Made by a program: the position numbers and the translations under genes
Shown: in pieces, positions 1 to 9,000 of the stretch
How the letters are laid out: every line of letters begins with the position of its first letter
Position numbering within the stretch: the stretch's first letter is position 1
DNA from: Paenibacillus xylanexedens
Lineage (GTDB): Bacteria > Bacillota > Bacilli > Paenibacillales > Paenibacillaceae
Assembly: GCF_001908275.1 (NCBI RefSeq)
Contig: NZ_CP018620.1
Coordinates: forward strand, 3,720,001 to 3,784,000
DNA length: 64,000 nt
Reading direction: 5' to 3'
The notes under the pieces: generated by a model
What the model was told of the DNA's origin: nothing
Databases searched by the model: none
The model's input: the letters and a program-made list of their open reading frames with translations, nothing else

Positions 1-1871
1 AGATTCCAGGTAATATTTTCTCCTGAACGGAAGAAGGCATAGACCAGCAACGCGACCGTGAATGAGAAAATGTAAACGAGATAATTACGAACCGAGCCAT
101 TCATATAGGCTTCCGTCCATTTGCGTGCATAATGCTGAAGATTATCCAGCACGACATGGTACATATTGTTAATTGTTAGTCCTTGTGGATAATGCTCATA
201 AATATTCCTCCATCGTGGCAACAGCTTGTAAAGAGTGATTCCGAGAATCACAACTCCGATCGTCATAATCAGTTCCGGAGTCCATCCATGCCACAGAGAG
301 AAATGTACATCGAAGCGCTCATTCCCATTCAAGAGGGATGGAAGCACAGCGGCCATGGCCGGTTCAATCAGTGATCCGGCCAGCAGATTCGGGAAGAGTC
401 CGAATACAACGACAAGAACACCTAGAACAACAGGCGGAATGAGCATGCCAGCGGGCGCTTCGTGTAGCTTCTCGGCAGGGATCTCGCTTTGGCTACGACC
501 GAGGAATGTTTTGAACACGATAATAAGCGCATAGATCAGGGTAAACACACTTGCAAGCCAAGCGAATACCGGCAATAGAACACTCCAGGACCCAAGTCCA
601 AAGATTCGTAGATGCGTGACTTCCACCATCGCCTGGAAGAATAACTCCTTGCTCAGGAATCCGTTGAACGGCGGAATACCCGCCATGGCAAGTGAACCGA
701 TTAATGCCACGGTGAATGTAATTGGCATGAATGAAGCAAGTCCACCGAGCTTCCGTATGTCACGTGTACCCGTTTCATGATCAACAATCCCTACGACCAT
801 GAACAGAGCGGCCTTGAAGGTCGCATGATTAAACAGGTGAAGCAGCGCAGCGGTTATTGCCACAGTGTACATCGCAGAGGATTCGCCATATCCGAAGTAG
901 AGAGCAGCAGATCCAACCCCTAAGAGGGACATGATCAGACCAAGTTGAGAGATGGTCGAATAGGCAAGAATCGCTTTGAGATCGTTTTTTTTCACCGCCA
1001 GGAATGATCCATAACACAAAGTCAGAAGACCAACGCCGGTAACGAGCCAGAACCAGAGTCCCTGTCCACCGAAGATCGGCGTAAACCGGGCGACAACGTA
1101 CAGTCCGGCCTTGACCATGGTGGCTGAGTGAAGATAGGCACTAACAGGTGTCGGAGCTTCCATGGCATCCGGCAACCAGATATGGAACGGGAACTGAGCT
1201 GACTTGGTGAAAGCTCCAATCAGGATCAAGATAAGTGCGGGTAGAAATAGTGCGCTTTCCTGAAACTGACCCAATCCTGCAATAGTTGCACGAATACTGA
1301 ACGTTCCGGTAATGAGATACATCATCATGAATCCGGTAAGCATGGCGAAACCGCCAAATACCGTAATCAGGAATGATTTTTGTGCTCCTGAAGTCGAGGC
1401 TTTACGTTTGTAATGGAATGCAATCAACAGGAATGACGTAATACTGGTCAATTCCCAGAATCCGTAGAGCACGATCATATTATCAGATAGCACCACGCCC
1501 AACATGGCTCCCATGAACATCAACAGATACAGGTAGAAACGGTTCAGCGCTTCTTTCATATCCATGTAGAAGATGGAGTAGAGAACAACGAGGACACCGA
1601 TTCCGGTGATTAGCAGTGTCAGCATGAGGCTCAGACCGTCCAGATACAGGTTAAATCCAATGTCCAGTGAAGGAATCCATGGGATATTTCCAGATACGGT
1701 ATTGCGCTGTGACACAGCGGGTATGAGACTCGCAAAGTATACAAATAATAGTGCCGGAACAAGGAGAACCGGCCATCCCAAATGTAATTTACGGAAGAAA
1801 CGATGCAGCATGGCAAGAAGAATGCCAGCGGCAAAAGGCAGAATAACAGCAACATGAAGCAGGCTCAACAT
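1..1871 (-). CDS. mrpA: Mrp-type Na+/H+ antiporter subunit A, partial
   Basis: This is the N-terminal 623 residues of a NuoL/MrpA-like membrane protein. The frame stays open to the left edge, so the C-terminus and presumably mrpB-G lie outside the window. It forms part of the hetero-oligomeric membrane antiporter that exchanges cytoplasmic Na+ for external H+. The diagnostic stretch FPFHIWLPDAMEAPTPVSAY is followed by LHSATMVKAG. Glu140 (in YGFWELTS), Lys223 and His230 fall at the same positions as residues shown to matter in Bacillus MrpA. Hydrophobic segments run throughout. The ATG at 1871 is preceded by GGGGGTGTA, a good ribosome binding site. MrpD is a paralogue, but the length and the motif numbering favour MrpA. 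Confidence 0.93.
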   Translation of the reverse strand, partial: MLSLLHVAVILPFAAGILLAMLHRFFRKLHLGWPVLLVPALLFVYFASLIPAVSQRNTVSGNIPWIPSLDIGFNLYLDGLSLMLTLLITGIGVLVVLYSIFYMDMKEALNRFYLYLLMFMGAMLGVVLSDNMIVLYGFWELTSITSFLLIAFHYKRKASTSGAQKSFLITVFGGFAMLTGFMMMYLITGTFSIRATIAGLGQFQESALFLPALILILIGAFTKSAQFPFHIWLPDAMEAPTPVSAYLHSATMVKAGLYVVARFTPIFGGQGLWFWLVTGVGLLTLCYGSFLAVKKNDLKAILAYSTISQLGLIMSLLGVGSAALYFGYGESSAMYTVAITAALLHLFNHATFKAALFMVVGIVDHETGTRDIRKLGGLASFMPITFTVALIGSLAMAGIPPFNGFLSKELFFQAMVEVTHLRIFGLGSWSVLLPVFAWLASVFTLIYALIIVFKTFLGRSQSEIPAEKLHEAPAGMLIPPVVLGVLVVVFGLFPNLLAGSLIEPAMAAVLPSLLNGNERFDVHFSLWHGWTPELIMTIGVVILGITLYKLLPRWRNIYEHYPQGLTINNMYHVVLDNLQHYARKWTEAYMNGSVRNYLVYIFSFTVALLVYAFFRSGENITWN

Positions 1872-2093
1872 TACACCCCCAATGTTTAGTATTTCGATTA
1901 CTCTCTCTGTGACATACAGGCGCATGATCCTTTGTAGGATATGCTTGCTCTCTATATTCATAACCCAAGTATGTATATACAGAATCGTGTCTATTCTTTG
2001 AATGGAAGAAACACGGTGAAAATTTCAGTATAATATTGTATGGGCATGTATAATAAATAAACACACAAGTTCCGATAAATATGAAAACGATTA

Positions 2094-2251
2094 GGGCGTG
2101 TCTGAAACTCCGAAGAAGCAGATTTTGCCGAATTTTCGTTCCAAGCCAGGAAGTTTTCCGCAGGCGTGCCGGGGCACGTCAAGGGAAAGTGACGCAGCAG
2201 GGGGCGAAAAGGCGGTAAAAGATGCACTTCAGCGAGTTTTGAGACACGTCC
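2094..2251. repeat. MITE-like element A, about 158 bp with terminal inverted repeats
   Basis: The left end GGGCGTGTCTGAAACTC (2094-2110) is matched in inverted orientation by the right end GAGTTTTGAGACACGTCC (2234-2251). The interior is more G-rich than its flanks and contains a small palindrome around 2164-2179 (GCGTGCCGGGGCACG). There is no credible ORF with a ribosome binding site inside. It lies in the divergent region between mrpA and a diguanylate cyclase gene. The stretch 1872-2093 holds the mrpA leader and no other feature I can support. Confidence 0.55.
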
Positions 2252-2329
2252 GAGGTGACATTCCGTGTACTCTTTACAGCATAGTTATGTTGAGAAGCAA
2301 GATGGTTTCACCGTGTAATGGAGGAAGTA

Positions 2330-3970
2330 ATGTCATTCAAAATTAGAACTGTGCTTACAGTCATCTTTGCTGTGTTATCCTTGCTGGTTACCCTGACGAT
2401 TGGGTCTATTTTTAGTCAAAAGTCATTTGTTGCTGTAGAGACTGAGATTGGTCACTCGCTTACAGGCACGGCCTCACAGGCTTCGGACAAGCTGGATCGA
2501 TTCATGTCCGCTCGTGCGGGTGAACTGGACCTGCTGGGCCGGATGGTTTCGTTGAAAGATGGATTCCAACCTGATGAGATTCAGATGCTGCTGGATCAGT
2601 TACAAGATAGCTTTCCCTCATTCTCATGGGTTGGATTCATGAACCCGAAAGGAAAAGTGTTAGCTGCCACGGATGGTATCTTGCTTGGGGGAAATTTATC
2701 AGAGCGACCTGTGTATCAGGAGGGAATCAAGGGTAAATTCATTGGAGATGTGCATAATGCAGTACTTCTTGCCAAGCTGCTTCCGAATCCAACGGGAGAG
2801 CCGTTGCAATTTGTCGATATCAGTTTTCCGCTGAAGGATAGCAAAGGACATATTCAAGGTGTGCTCGCTGCACATTTAAGCTGGGAATGGGCGAAGGAAG
2901 TCGAGGAATCCGTTCTTGCCCCATTGAAAAGGGAAGAAAAAGACATTGAGTTTTTTATCGTGAGCAAAAAGGAACATACAGTGCTGCTCGGGCCGAAGGA
3001 ATGGATCGGTAAACCGTTGGTATTGCCTGGCATCGAAGAGGCCCAGCTCAACAAAAGCAGTTGGTCCATTGAAAAGTGGCCTGACGGTAATGAATATGTG
3101 ACAGGGTTTGCCTACAGCCAGGGTCATCTGGATTATCCCGGATTAGGCTGGACCGTAGTCATTCGTCAAGTCAAGTCATCTGCTTTTGCATCTGTGTTTG
3201 ACCTGATGTGGTTTAATGTGTGGTCTGGACTCGCCGTTACCGTGCTGTTTGCACTGATTGGCTGGGTTGTCTCACGTCTGATCTCTGCCCCGCTTGTGCG
3301 TCTTACCAGAGTAGCCAATCGACTGCGTGCAGGGGAAGAGCTTGAGATTCCTGCGATTAAGGGGATTAAGGAGATTGAAGTGTTGTCCCGTTCGCTTCGG
3401 GATATGCTGACCTCTCTTATGAATAAAAACTCAGAGCTGGTCGTGATGCAGAATCTGGCGCATTTTGATCAGTTAACTAGACTGCCAAATCGCACTGCCC
3501 TTGAAGTGTATCTGGAGGAGTCTCTGGAGACCGAAAGTGAAAATCACACGCTGACTTTTCTCTATCTGGATCTCGATGGATTCAAACGGGTCAACGATAC
3601 ACTTGGACATCAGACTGGAGATGTGTTGTTACAGAAAGTGGCCCAGCGACTGTCTGCTCTTGGTCAGGTGAAGGGGATAACAGTCCGATTGGGCGGAGAT
3701 GAATTCCTGATTGTACTTCAGTCTGTTGGAAGTCATCCAAGGGAAGAAGCCATGGCTTATGCAGAAGCCATCATTCAAAGCCTGAACAAGCCGTTTATTA
3801 TTGAATACGAGCGAATTCGAATTGGATGTAGCATCGGAGGTGCTGAATATCCAACCAACAGCGACAACCCAAGTGAGATTATTCGGATGGCGGACGAAGC
3901 TTTGTATGAGTCTAAACGTGCAGGCAAGAACAGAATGACATTTTATTCCGAGTTGAAGCAAGATCGTTAG
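2330..3970 (+). CDS. Membrane diguanylate cyclase (Cache-like sensor, HAMP, GGDEF)
   Basis: Predicted to make c-di-GMP from two GTP at the membrane in response to an external signal. The 546-aa protein has a membrane segment at about residues 8-28, an extracellular Cache-like region of about 250 residues, a second membrane segment near 300-320, a HAMP-like linker (SRLISAPLVRLTRVANRLRAG) and a C-terminal GGDEF domain. The active-site loop is intact (GGDEFLIVL, residues 455-459). The RxxD inhibitory site expected upstream of the loop is replaced by QVKG. I chose the ATG at 2330 because the upstream in-frame ATG at 2318 overlaps the GGAGGA ribosome binding site (2320-2325). The ligand is unknown. 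Confidence 0.88.
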   Translation: MSFKIRTVLTVIFAVLSLLVTLTIGSIFSQKSFVAVETEIGHSLTGTASQASDKLDRFMSARAGELDLLGRMVSLKDGFQPDEIQMLLDQLQDSFPSFSWVGFMNPKGKVLAATDGILLGGNLSERPVYQEGIKGKFIGDVHNAVLLAKLLPNPTGEPLQFVDISFPLKDSKGHIQGVLAAHLSWEWAKEVEESVLAPLKREEKDIEFFIVSKKEHTVLLGPKEWIGKPLVLPGIEEAQLNKSSWSIEKWPDGNEYVTGFAYSQGHLDYPGLGWTVVIRQVKSSAFASVFDLMWFNVWSGLAVTVLFALIGWVVSRLISAPLVRLTRVANRLRAGEELEIPAIKGIKEIEVLSRSLRDMLTSLMNKNSELVVMQNLAHFDQLTRLPNRTALEVYLEESLETESENHTLTFLYLDLDGFKRVNDTLGHQTGDVLLQKVAQRLSALGQVKGITVRLGGDEFLIVLQSVGSHPREEAMAYAEAIIQSLNKPFIIEYERIRIGCSIGGAEYPTNSDNPSEIIRMADEALYESKRAGKNRMTFYSELKQDR

Positions 3971-4041
3971 CGTATAATAACATTAGCTGGGTTATCCCAA
4001 TCACCTTTGTGCGAATGTGCGTATAAAAAAGGAGGGGTGAA

Positions 4042-4563
4042 ATGTCTGGAAAATATACATCTGTACCTTTTGGTTATGAGCCACCTGCGGCCAGCCGCAA
4101 AGGCACACTGACTTTTTATGACTCGTTTGAACATGTGACTGATGAGCAACTCGAGCGCGCCGCTGCAACGGTAGATACCCGTTCATTCATACAGCTTGTG
4201 CTGTATCCTTTACACGAGAGCACGTTTAAACGAATGAGCAAAGGTACAATACAAGCCTATTACAAAAGAGAAGATCGCCTGCATGATTGGCGGCGGGAAC
4301 ATCCAACCTCCCGTATACGCGTGGAAGGACTGGAGGGCAAGAGAAAAAAATATACGCCTGTGGATAGCGCGCTGCGCCATATCACTGCGGAATATCCAGC
4401 CCCTCACTTTCTTTATTTGACGATAGAGATGGCGAATATGTTTGCTTCATTTGATTCCTTCAAGGATTGGATCAAAGAGCTGCGTCTCATCATTGATGGA
4501 TCGTCCGAATACCTGCATCCGATGCTGGAGCAAAATCGCCATCGCTGGGAATGGGCGGAATGA
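4042..4563 (+). CDS. Conserved hypothetical protein, 173 aa
   Basis: I do not recognise a family. The protein is soluble, without signal peptide or membrane segment, and rich in charged and aromatic residues (for example DWRREHP, KDWIKELR and a C-terminal HRWEWAE). The ATG follows AGGAGGGGTGAA at an ideal distance, so expression is likely. It lies 71 nt after the diguanylate cyclase gene on the same strand and ends at a bidirectional terminator, so the two may share a transcript. A role in c-di-GMP signalling is only suggested by position. Confidence 0.75.
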   Translation: MSGKYTSVPFGYEPPAASRKGTLTFYDSFEHVTDEQLERAAATVDTRSFIQLVLYPLHESTFKRMSKGTIQAYYKREDRLHDWRREHPTSRIRVEGLEGKRKKYTPVDSALRHITAEYPAPHFLYLTIEMANMFASFDSFKDWIKELRLIIDGSSEYLHPMLEQNRHRWEWAE

Positions 4564-4611
4564 AAACATAGATGTATGAAAAAGATCGGCCTGCTGATCA
4601 TATTCAGACCC

Positions 4612-4668
4612 AAAAAAAGTTGTGTTGTACAAACCGGAATTCCGGTGTACAGCACAACTTTTTTATTT
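4612..4668. terminator. Bidirectional rho-independent terminator
   Basis: A long hairpin: AAAAGTTGTGTTGTAC pairs with GTACAGCACAACTTTT around the palindrome ACCGGAATTCCGGT. It has an A-run on the left and a T-run on the right, so it can stop transcription from both converging genes (4042-4563 on plus, 4667-5806 on minus). Confidence 0.9.
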
Positions 4669-5806
4669 ATATTTTCTCTGTCAAGGACGAAGTCAGATCA
4701 AGTGATGTTGCGGTTTTATTTTTACCTGTTCGTTTGGCCGCATACAGACAGGCATCCACTTCCTCGAACAATTTGTCTTTGGTTAGATTAGGGCTGTAGC
4801 TTTTGAGACCGATACTCACGGTGATGGAAGCTCCTTCAAGTTCCAGATGGCCCATCAAGGCAATCTTCTGGCGAATCTGTTCCACCAAGGCATAGGCTTG
4901 CTTGAAAGATTGCTCAAACATCAATAAGGCGAACTCTTCGCCCCCGTACCGTGCTGCAATATCACTTGAGGTAATGGTTTCCTGAATGATCAGGGACACT
5001 TTCTCCAGAATGATGTCTCCCACCCGATGACCATACGTATCATTAATGGATTTGAAGTCATCAATATCGATCAGGGCCAGATGCAGACTCATGCCACTGT
5101 TGGCATACTCAAATGCTTTTTCATAATAATCCTTGAATGAGCTTTGATTATAAAGGTTGGTTAAACCGTCTGTTTTGGACTGTTTGGTCATAATGGCATT
5201 TCGCACAATAAGGTCCTGCTTGGCAAGCATGCTGGCCTGAAGATCATCGAGCACCTCAACGCCGCTGGTTACGATAACCTGTGCTACATATGTACCTAGG
5301 ATTAGAAAAGCAGGAATGGATACCATGTCAAATGAAGACAAGTACAACCGGTAGGCCGGATCGAACAAAACCAGAAAGTAACCAGTCATCTGCATCAGAA
5401 AGACAATCCAGACTCTTTTTTTACTGAAGAACAGCACCGAAGCAAAGATGGGCAACAGACAGATTGCTAATATAATCCGAATGTCATAATTGACATGAAT
5501 AATCGTCCACGCGATAACCGTGCTGGCTATAGACATGGTGTAAAAGGAATATGAACTGAAGCGTCGATCAACCCAACTTGCGAACAAAATGCATGAACTG
5601 CTGACGGCCGTAGGCCAGAAGAGGACATTCATCAAGAAATCTGTAGGTGTGCGATCATACTCCAGAAACAGGAAACAGCCAATCTGAATAGCGAAATGTG
5701 CAATGATAACAACCCAGTAGGCATGGAGCATTTTTTGAATCCATTTGGAATGTTTGAACTCGTACTCTGTTGGAATGTGGCTATTTTGCGTATTGAAACC
5801 TTTCAT
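4667..5806 (-). CDS. Polytopic membrane diguanylate cyclase (GGDEF)
   Basis: The 379-aa protein has about six hydrophobic segments in residues 25-205 and a cytoplasmic GGDEF domain in the C-terminal half, so it should synthesise c-di-GMP at the membrane. The catalytic loop is intact (RYGGEEFALLMF, near residues 287-291). The domain also carries DGLTNLYNQ and DIDDFKSINDTYGH. The position of the RxxD product-inhibition site reads TSSD, so feedback control by that route is unlikely. Nothing identifies the signal sensed by the membrane part. The start ATG at 5806 has GGTGAT just upstream. It converges with the preceding hypothetical gene, and the two share the terminator between them. Confidence 0.88.
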   Translation of the reverse strand: MKGFNTQNSHIPTEYEFKHSKWIQKMLHAYWVVIIAHFAIQIGCFLFLEYDRTPTDFLMNVLFWPTAVSSSCILFASWVDRRFSSYSFYTMSIASTVIAWTIIHVNYDIRIILAICLLPIFASVLFFSKKRVWIVFLMQMTGYFLVLFDPAYRLYLSSFDMVSIPAFLILGTYVAQVIVTSGVEVLDDLQASMLAKQDLIVRNAIMTKQSKTDGLTNLYNQSSFKDYYEKAFEYANSGMSLHLALIDIDDFKSINDTYGHRVGDIILEKVSLIIQETITSSDIAARYGGEEFALLMFEQSFKQAYALVEQIRQKIALMGHLELEGASITVSIGLKSYSPNLTKDKLFEEVDACLYAAKRTGKNKTATSLDLTSSLTEKI

Positions 5807-5902
5807 ATATCACCGCTGACTGCATCATAATGGTACGACAGAATTACTCTCGTATATGATAATTATAAATCACAATGAACAAAACGCAAATGTATTTAAC
5901 TG

Positions 5903-5927
5903 TTATGTGAGAACAAGACTCACATAA
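5903..5927. promoter_or_regulatory. Perfect inverted repeat in the divergent intergenic region
   Basis: TTATGTGAG and CTCACATAA form a perfect 9-bp inverted repeat with a 7-nt spacer, about 100 bp upstream of the minus-strand diguanylate cyclase and about 120 bp upstream of the DUF11 gene. There is no T-run, so an operator is more likely than a terminator. The regulator is unknown. Confidence 0.35.
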
Positions 5928-5982
5928 GTTTCGAGTTGTCACAAACTTTTTATGGAGGACAAACAAAACTCAACAATACACT

Positions 5983-5991
5983 CATAGACTA
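5983..5991 (+). promoter_or_regulatory. Candidate SigE/SigK-like -10 element for the DUF11 gene
   Basis: CATAGACTA fits the mother-cell sigma factor -10 pattern CATAnnnTA and lies 65 bp upstream of the probable start codon. An AACA that could serve as a SigK-type -35 lies about 18 bp upstream. No SigA-type promoter is evident nearby. The motif is short, so this is suggestive only. Confidence 0.35.
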
Positions 5992-6047
5992 TATACATGG
6001 CTCCGTTCCATATGTAGGAAATCATTGATGAAGGGGAGGTGATTTTC

Positions 6048-9000
6048 ATTCCTCTTGTCGTTCGTTCAACCGTTAATGCTACGGGAGCAATTACATTTAC
6101 AGGAAATACGCTTGGACTGAGTCGTTCGGAAACAGCAGGGGTACCCGGAACACAGGACAGTATTGGAGGTTTTACCACAACCAACACCAGCCTCCAGTAC
6201 GGCACCTATCCACTGGGAACGACAAGCTTGTATCAGAGCAACAGTTCAGCAGCCATTCTTACACTGCCCGCTGGAAGTACCGTTCTGTATGCAGAATTGA
6301 TCTGGGGCGGCAGTTACATCAATGGTACAGTCAATCTGAGTGCTGCCATCAACAATCCGGTTACGTTTATTACACCCGCAGGGACTTCCAGTGTAACCCC
6401 TGACCCACTTACCTACAATCAATTCGATCTGGGAGGCGGTGCTGCTGGCTATGTACGTTCCGCCAATGTGACTACACTTGTACAAAGCGGGGGAGCCGGT
6501 ACATATATCACCGGAGCAGTGGTAGGGACTATTGTAATTACGAATGATTCCACGGCCAATCATGCGGGATGGACACTTGGGGTTATCTATCAGAATCCCA
6601 ATCTGCCTTTTCGCAACATGTCTTTACGTGCAGGAGGCGTACTCGTTCAATCCACTTCACCACCTGTCGTTACCACATTGACTGGATTTGCAACGCCCCT
6701 TTCCGGTGTACTGGGAGGAAGAATACTGTTCAGTGCTCAGGAGGGCGACGCGAACCGGACCGGTGACCAGGCATTATTCGGGCCAACCTCAGCTACATCG
6801 GTTGCTTTGTCCGGGCCCAATAATCTAGCTGCGAACTTTTTTGCTTCTCAGATTAACGGAGATACCGGAGCGCTTAATACAACAGGAACGTTTGGGACAC
6901 GAAATCAGATCAACGGGGCTCCAGGCACCAATATTATCGGTGGACGTCAAGGCTGGGATATTACCAATGTGGATGTGTCAGCAAGACTGATCAATAACCA
7001 GTCATCTGCGGTGTTGACATTAACGACCTCGGGGGATGCCTACATTGTCAACGCCAATGCAATTCAAGTTGATATTAATGCGCCCAAGATCACATTGGCT
7101 AAGGCAACGGTCGCCTCCGGTGCAGTTGCCGGGGATAGTATTCTATATTCGGTTACCGTTACCAATGCAGGCACTGCGAGTGCGGCCAGTGTTGTTTTAT
7201 CCGATTCACTTCCTGCAGGTCTTACCTTTATTCCAGGCAGTGTCACGGTTGCAGGTGTATCCCGTCCAACACTTGATGTGACGGCAGGCATTCCGCTGGG
7301 TTCGTTAACTTTATCCAGCAGTGTTGTTGTAACCTATCGAGCACTCATCGGTCAGGATGCAAGCATCCTGCAACTGGTGAATTCGGCCAATGCAGCCTTT
7401 ACATTTCAAAGTGTAGCAGGGGGTCCGGTCATTACCGGAGTTATTCCGTCCAATAACTCCACCCTTACGGTTTATTCGCCAAACCTGTCCATTGTGAAAT
7501 CGGCGAGTACCACCAATGTCAGTGTAGGAAGTCAAGTCACTTATACGCTTCAGGTGAACAACGGGGGAAATGTTGCTGCCAACGTTATATTGACGGATAA
7601 CATCCCGAGTGGCAGCTCATATGTGGCAGGTAGCTTCCGACTGAATGGTACTGTAATTGCAGGCGCTAATCCGGCGACGGGCGTTAATTTGGGGAGCATC
7701 CCGGCAGGAAGTGCAAATACCGTAACCTTTCAGGTACTTGTAACAAGCTTGCCGACACCGCCAACTCTTGTGGATCAGGCGACAGCTTCTTATTCCTTTA
7801 ATTCACCTGATGGTCGGACGATCACGGGAAACATCGCCTCGAATACCTTAACAATCCCGGTAACATTGCCCAATGTGACCACGGTAAAATCAGCATCCGT
7901 TACCGATGTTGCTGTCGGAGAGACCTTCACGTACACCGTAGTTACAAGCAACCTCGGTATTGAGGCGATTAATAATGTGATCCTCACGGATTTGCTGCCT
8001 GTCGGTACGAGCTTTGTCCCCGGCAGTGTGACCGTCAGAGGTACAGTCGTACCTTCGGCGAATCCAATTAGCGGCGTTTCGGTTGGAACGTTGACAGTAG
8101 GAAGTTCTGCGACGGTGACGTTTCAGGTGAACGTGCAGTCTTTGCCTGCTTCAGGTTCGTTAATCAATCGAGCGGTAGTGTCTTATAGCTCTGGTTCGTT
8201 CACGGGCATTTCCAACTCCAATACCATTACAACTCCTGTATACCAAGCGGTTATCGGTATCAACAAGTCGGCGAGCCAAACCAATGCGACACTGGGGGAT
8301 CAGCTTGCATACACACTTGTGGTCACGAACAGTGGAAACATAGCGACTCAAGTGAATGTGACCGATACGATTCCAGCGGGGCTGACGTTTGTCCCGAATT
8401 CGGTAACCGTGAATGGTACTGCGCGTCCTGGAACAAGCCCATTAACCGGAATAACACTGGGCACCCTCTTGCCGGGAGCTACGGCTACGGTGGTGTTTCG
8501 CGCTACACTCACCACACTTCCGACTCCGCCGACACTGGAGAATCAAGGGACTGCAAGTTATACGTACCAGCTTCCAAGTGGACGGAATCTCTCAGGCAGC
8601 AGCTTATCCAATATCGTTCGTATATCTGCATCGGCTCCCAATATTTCTCTTAGTAAAACAGTAAACACACCGGATGCGACAGTTGGAGATGTGCTTACGT
8701 ATACCGTTGTTGCAACAAACGCAGGAATTAGTGCAGTACAAAATCTGGTGATTTCGGATGCACCATCCGGCTCTGAATTTGTCCCGGGTAGTGTCACGAT
8801 TAATGGATCTGCTGTTACCAGCGCAAGCCCCGTTGCGGGAATTGCAGTGGGTACATTGAATAGCTCAAGCAGTGTAACTGTGACCTATCAGACAAGAGTG
8901 AATTCCGTTCCATCTACGGGTTTGGTTAGTAACCGGGCCAATGCAGCATTTACATCAGGCAGTTTTAATGGTGTTTCTTCTTCTATATCAGTAAATACCC

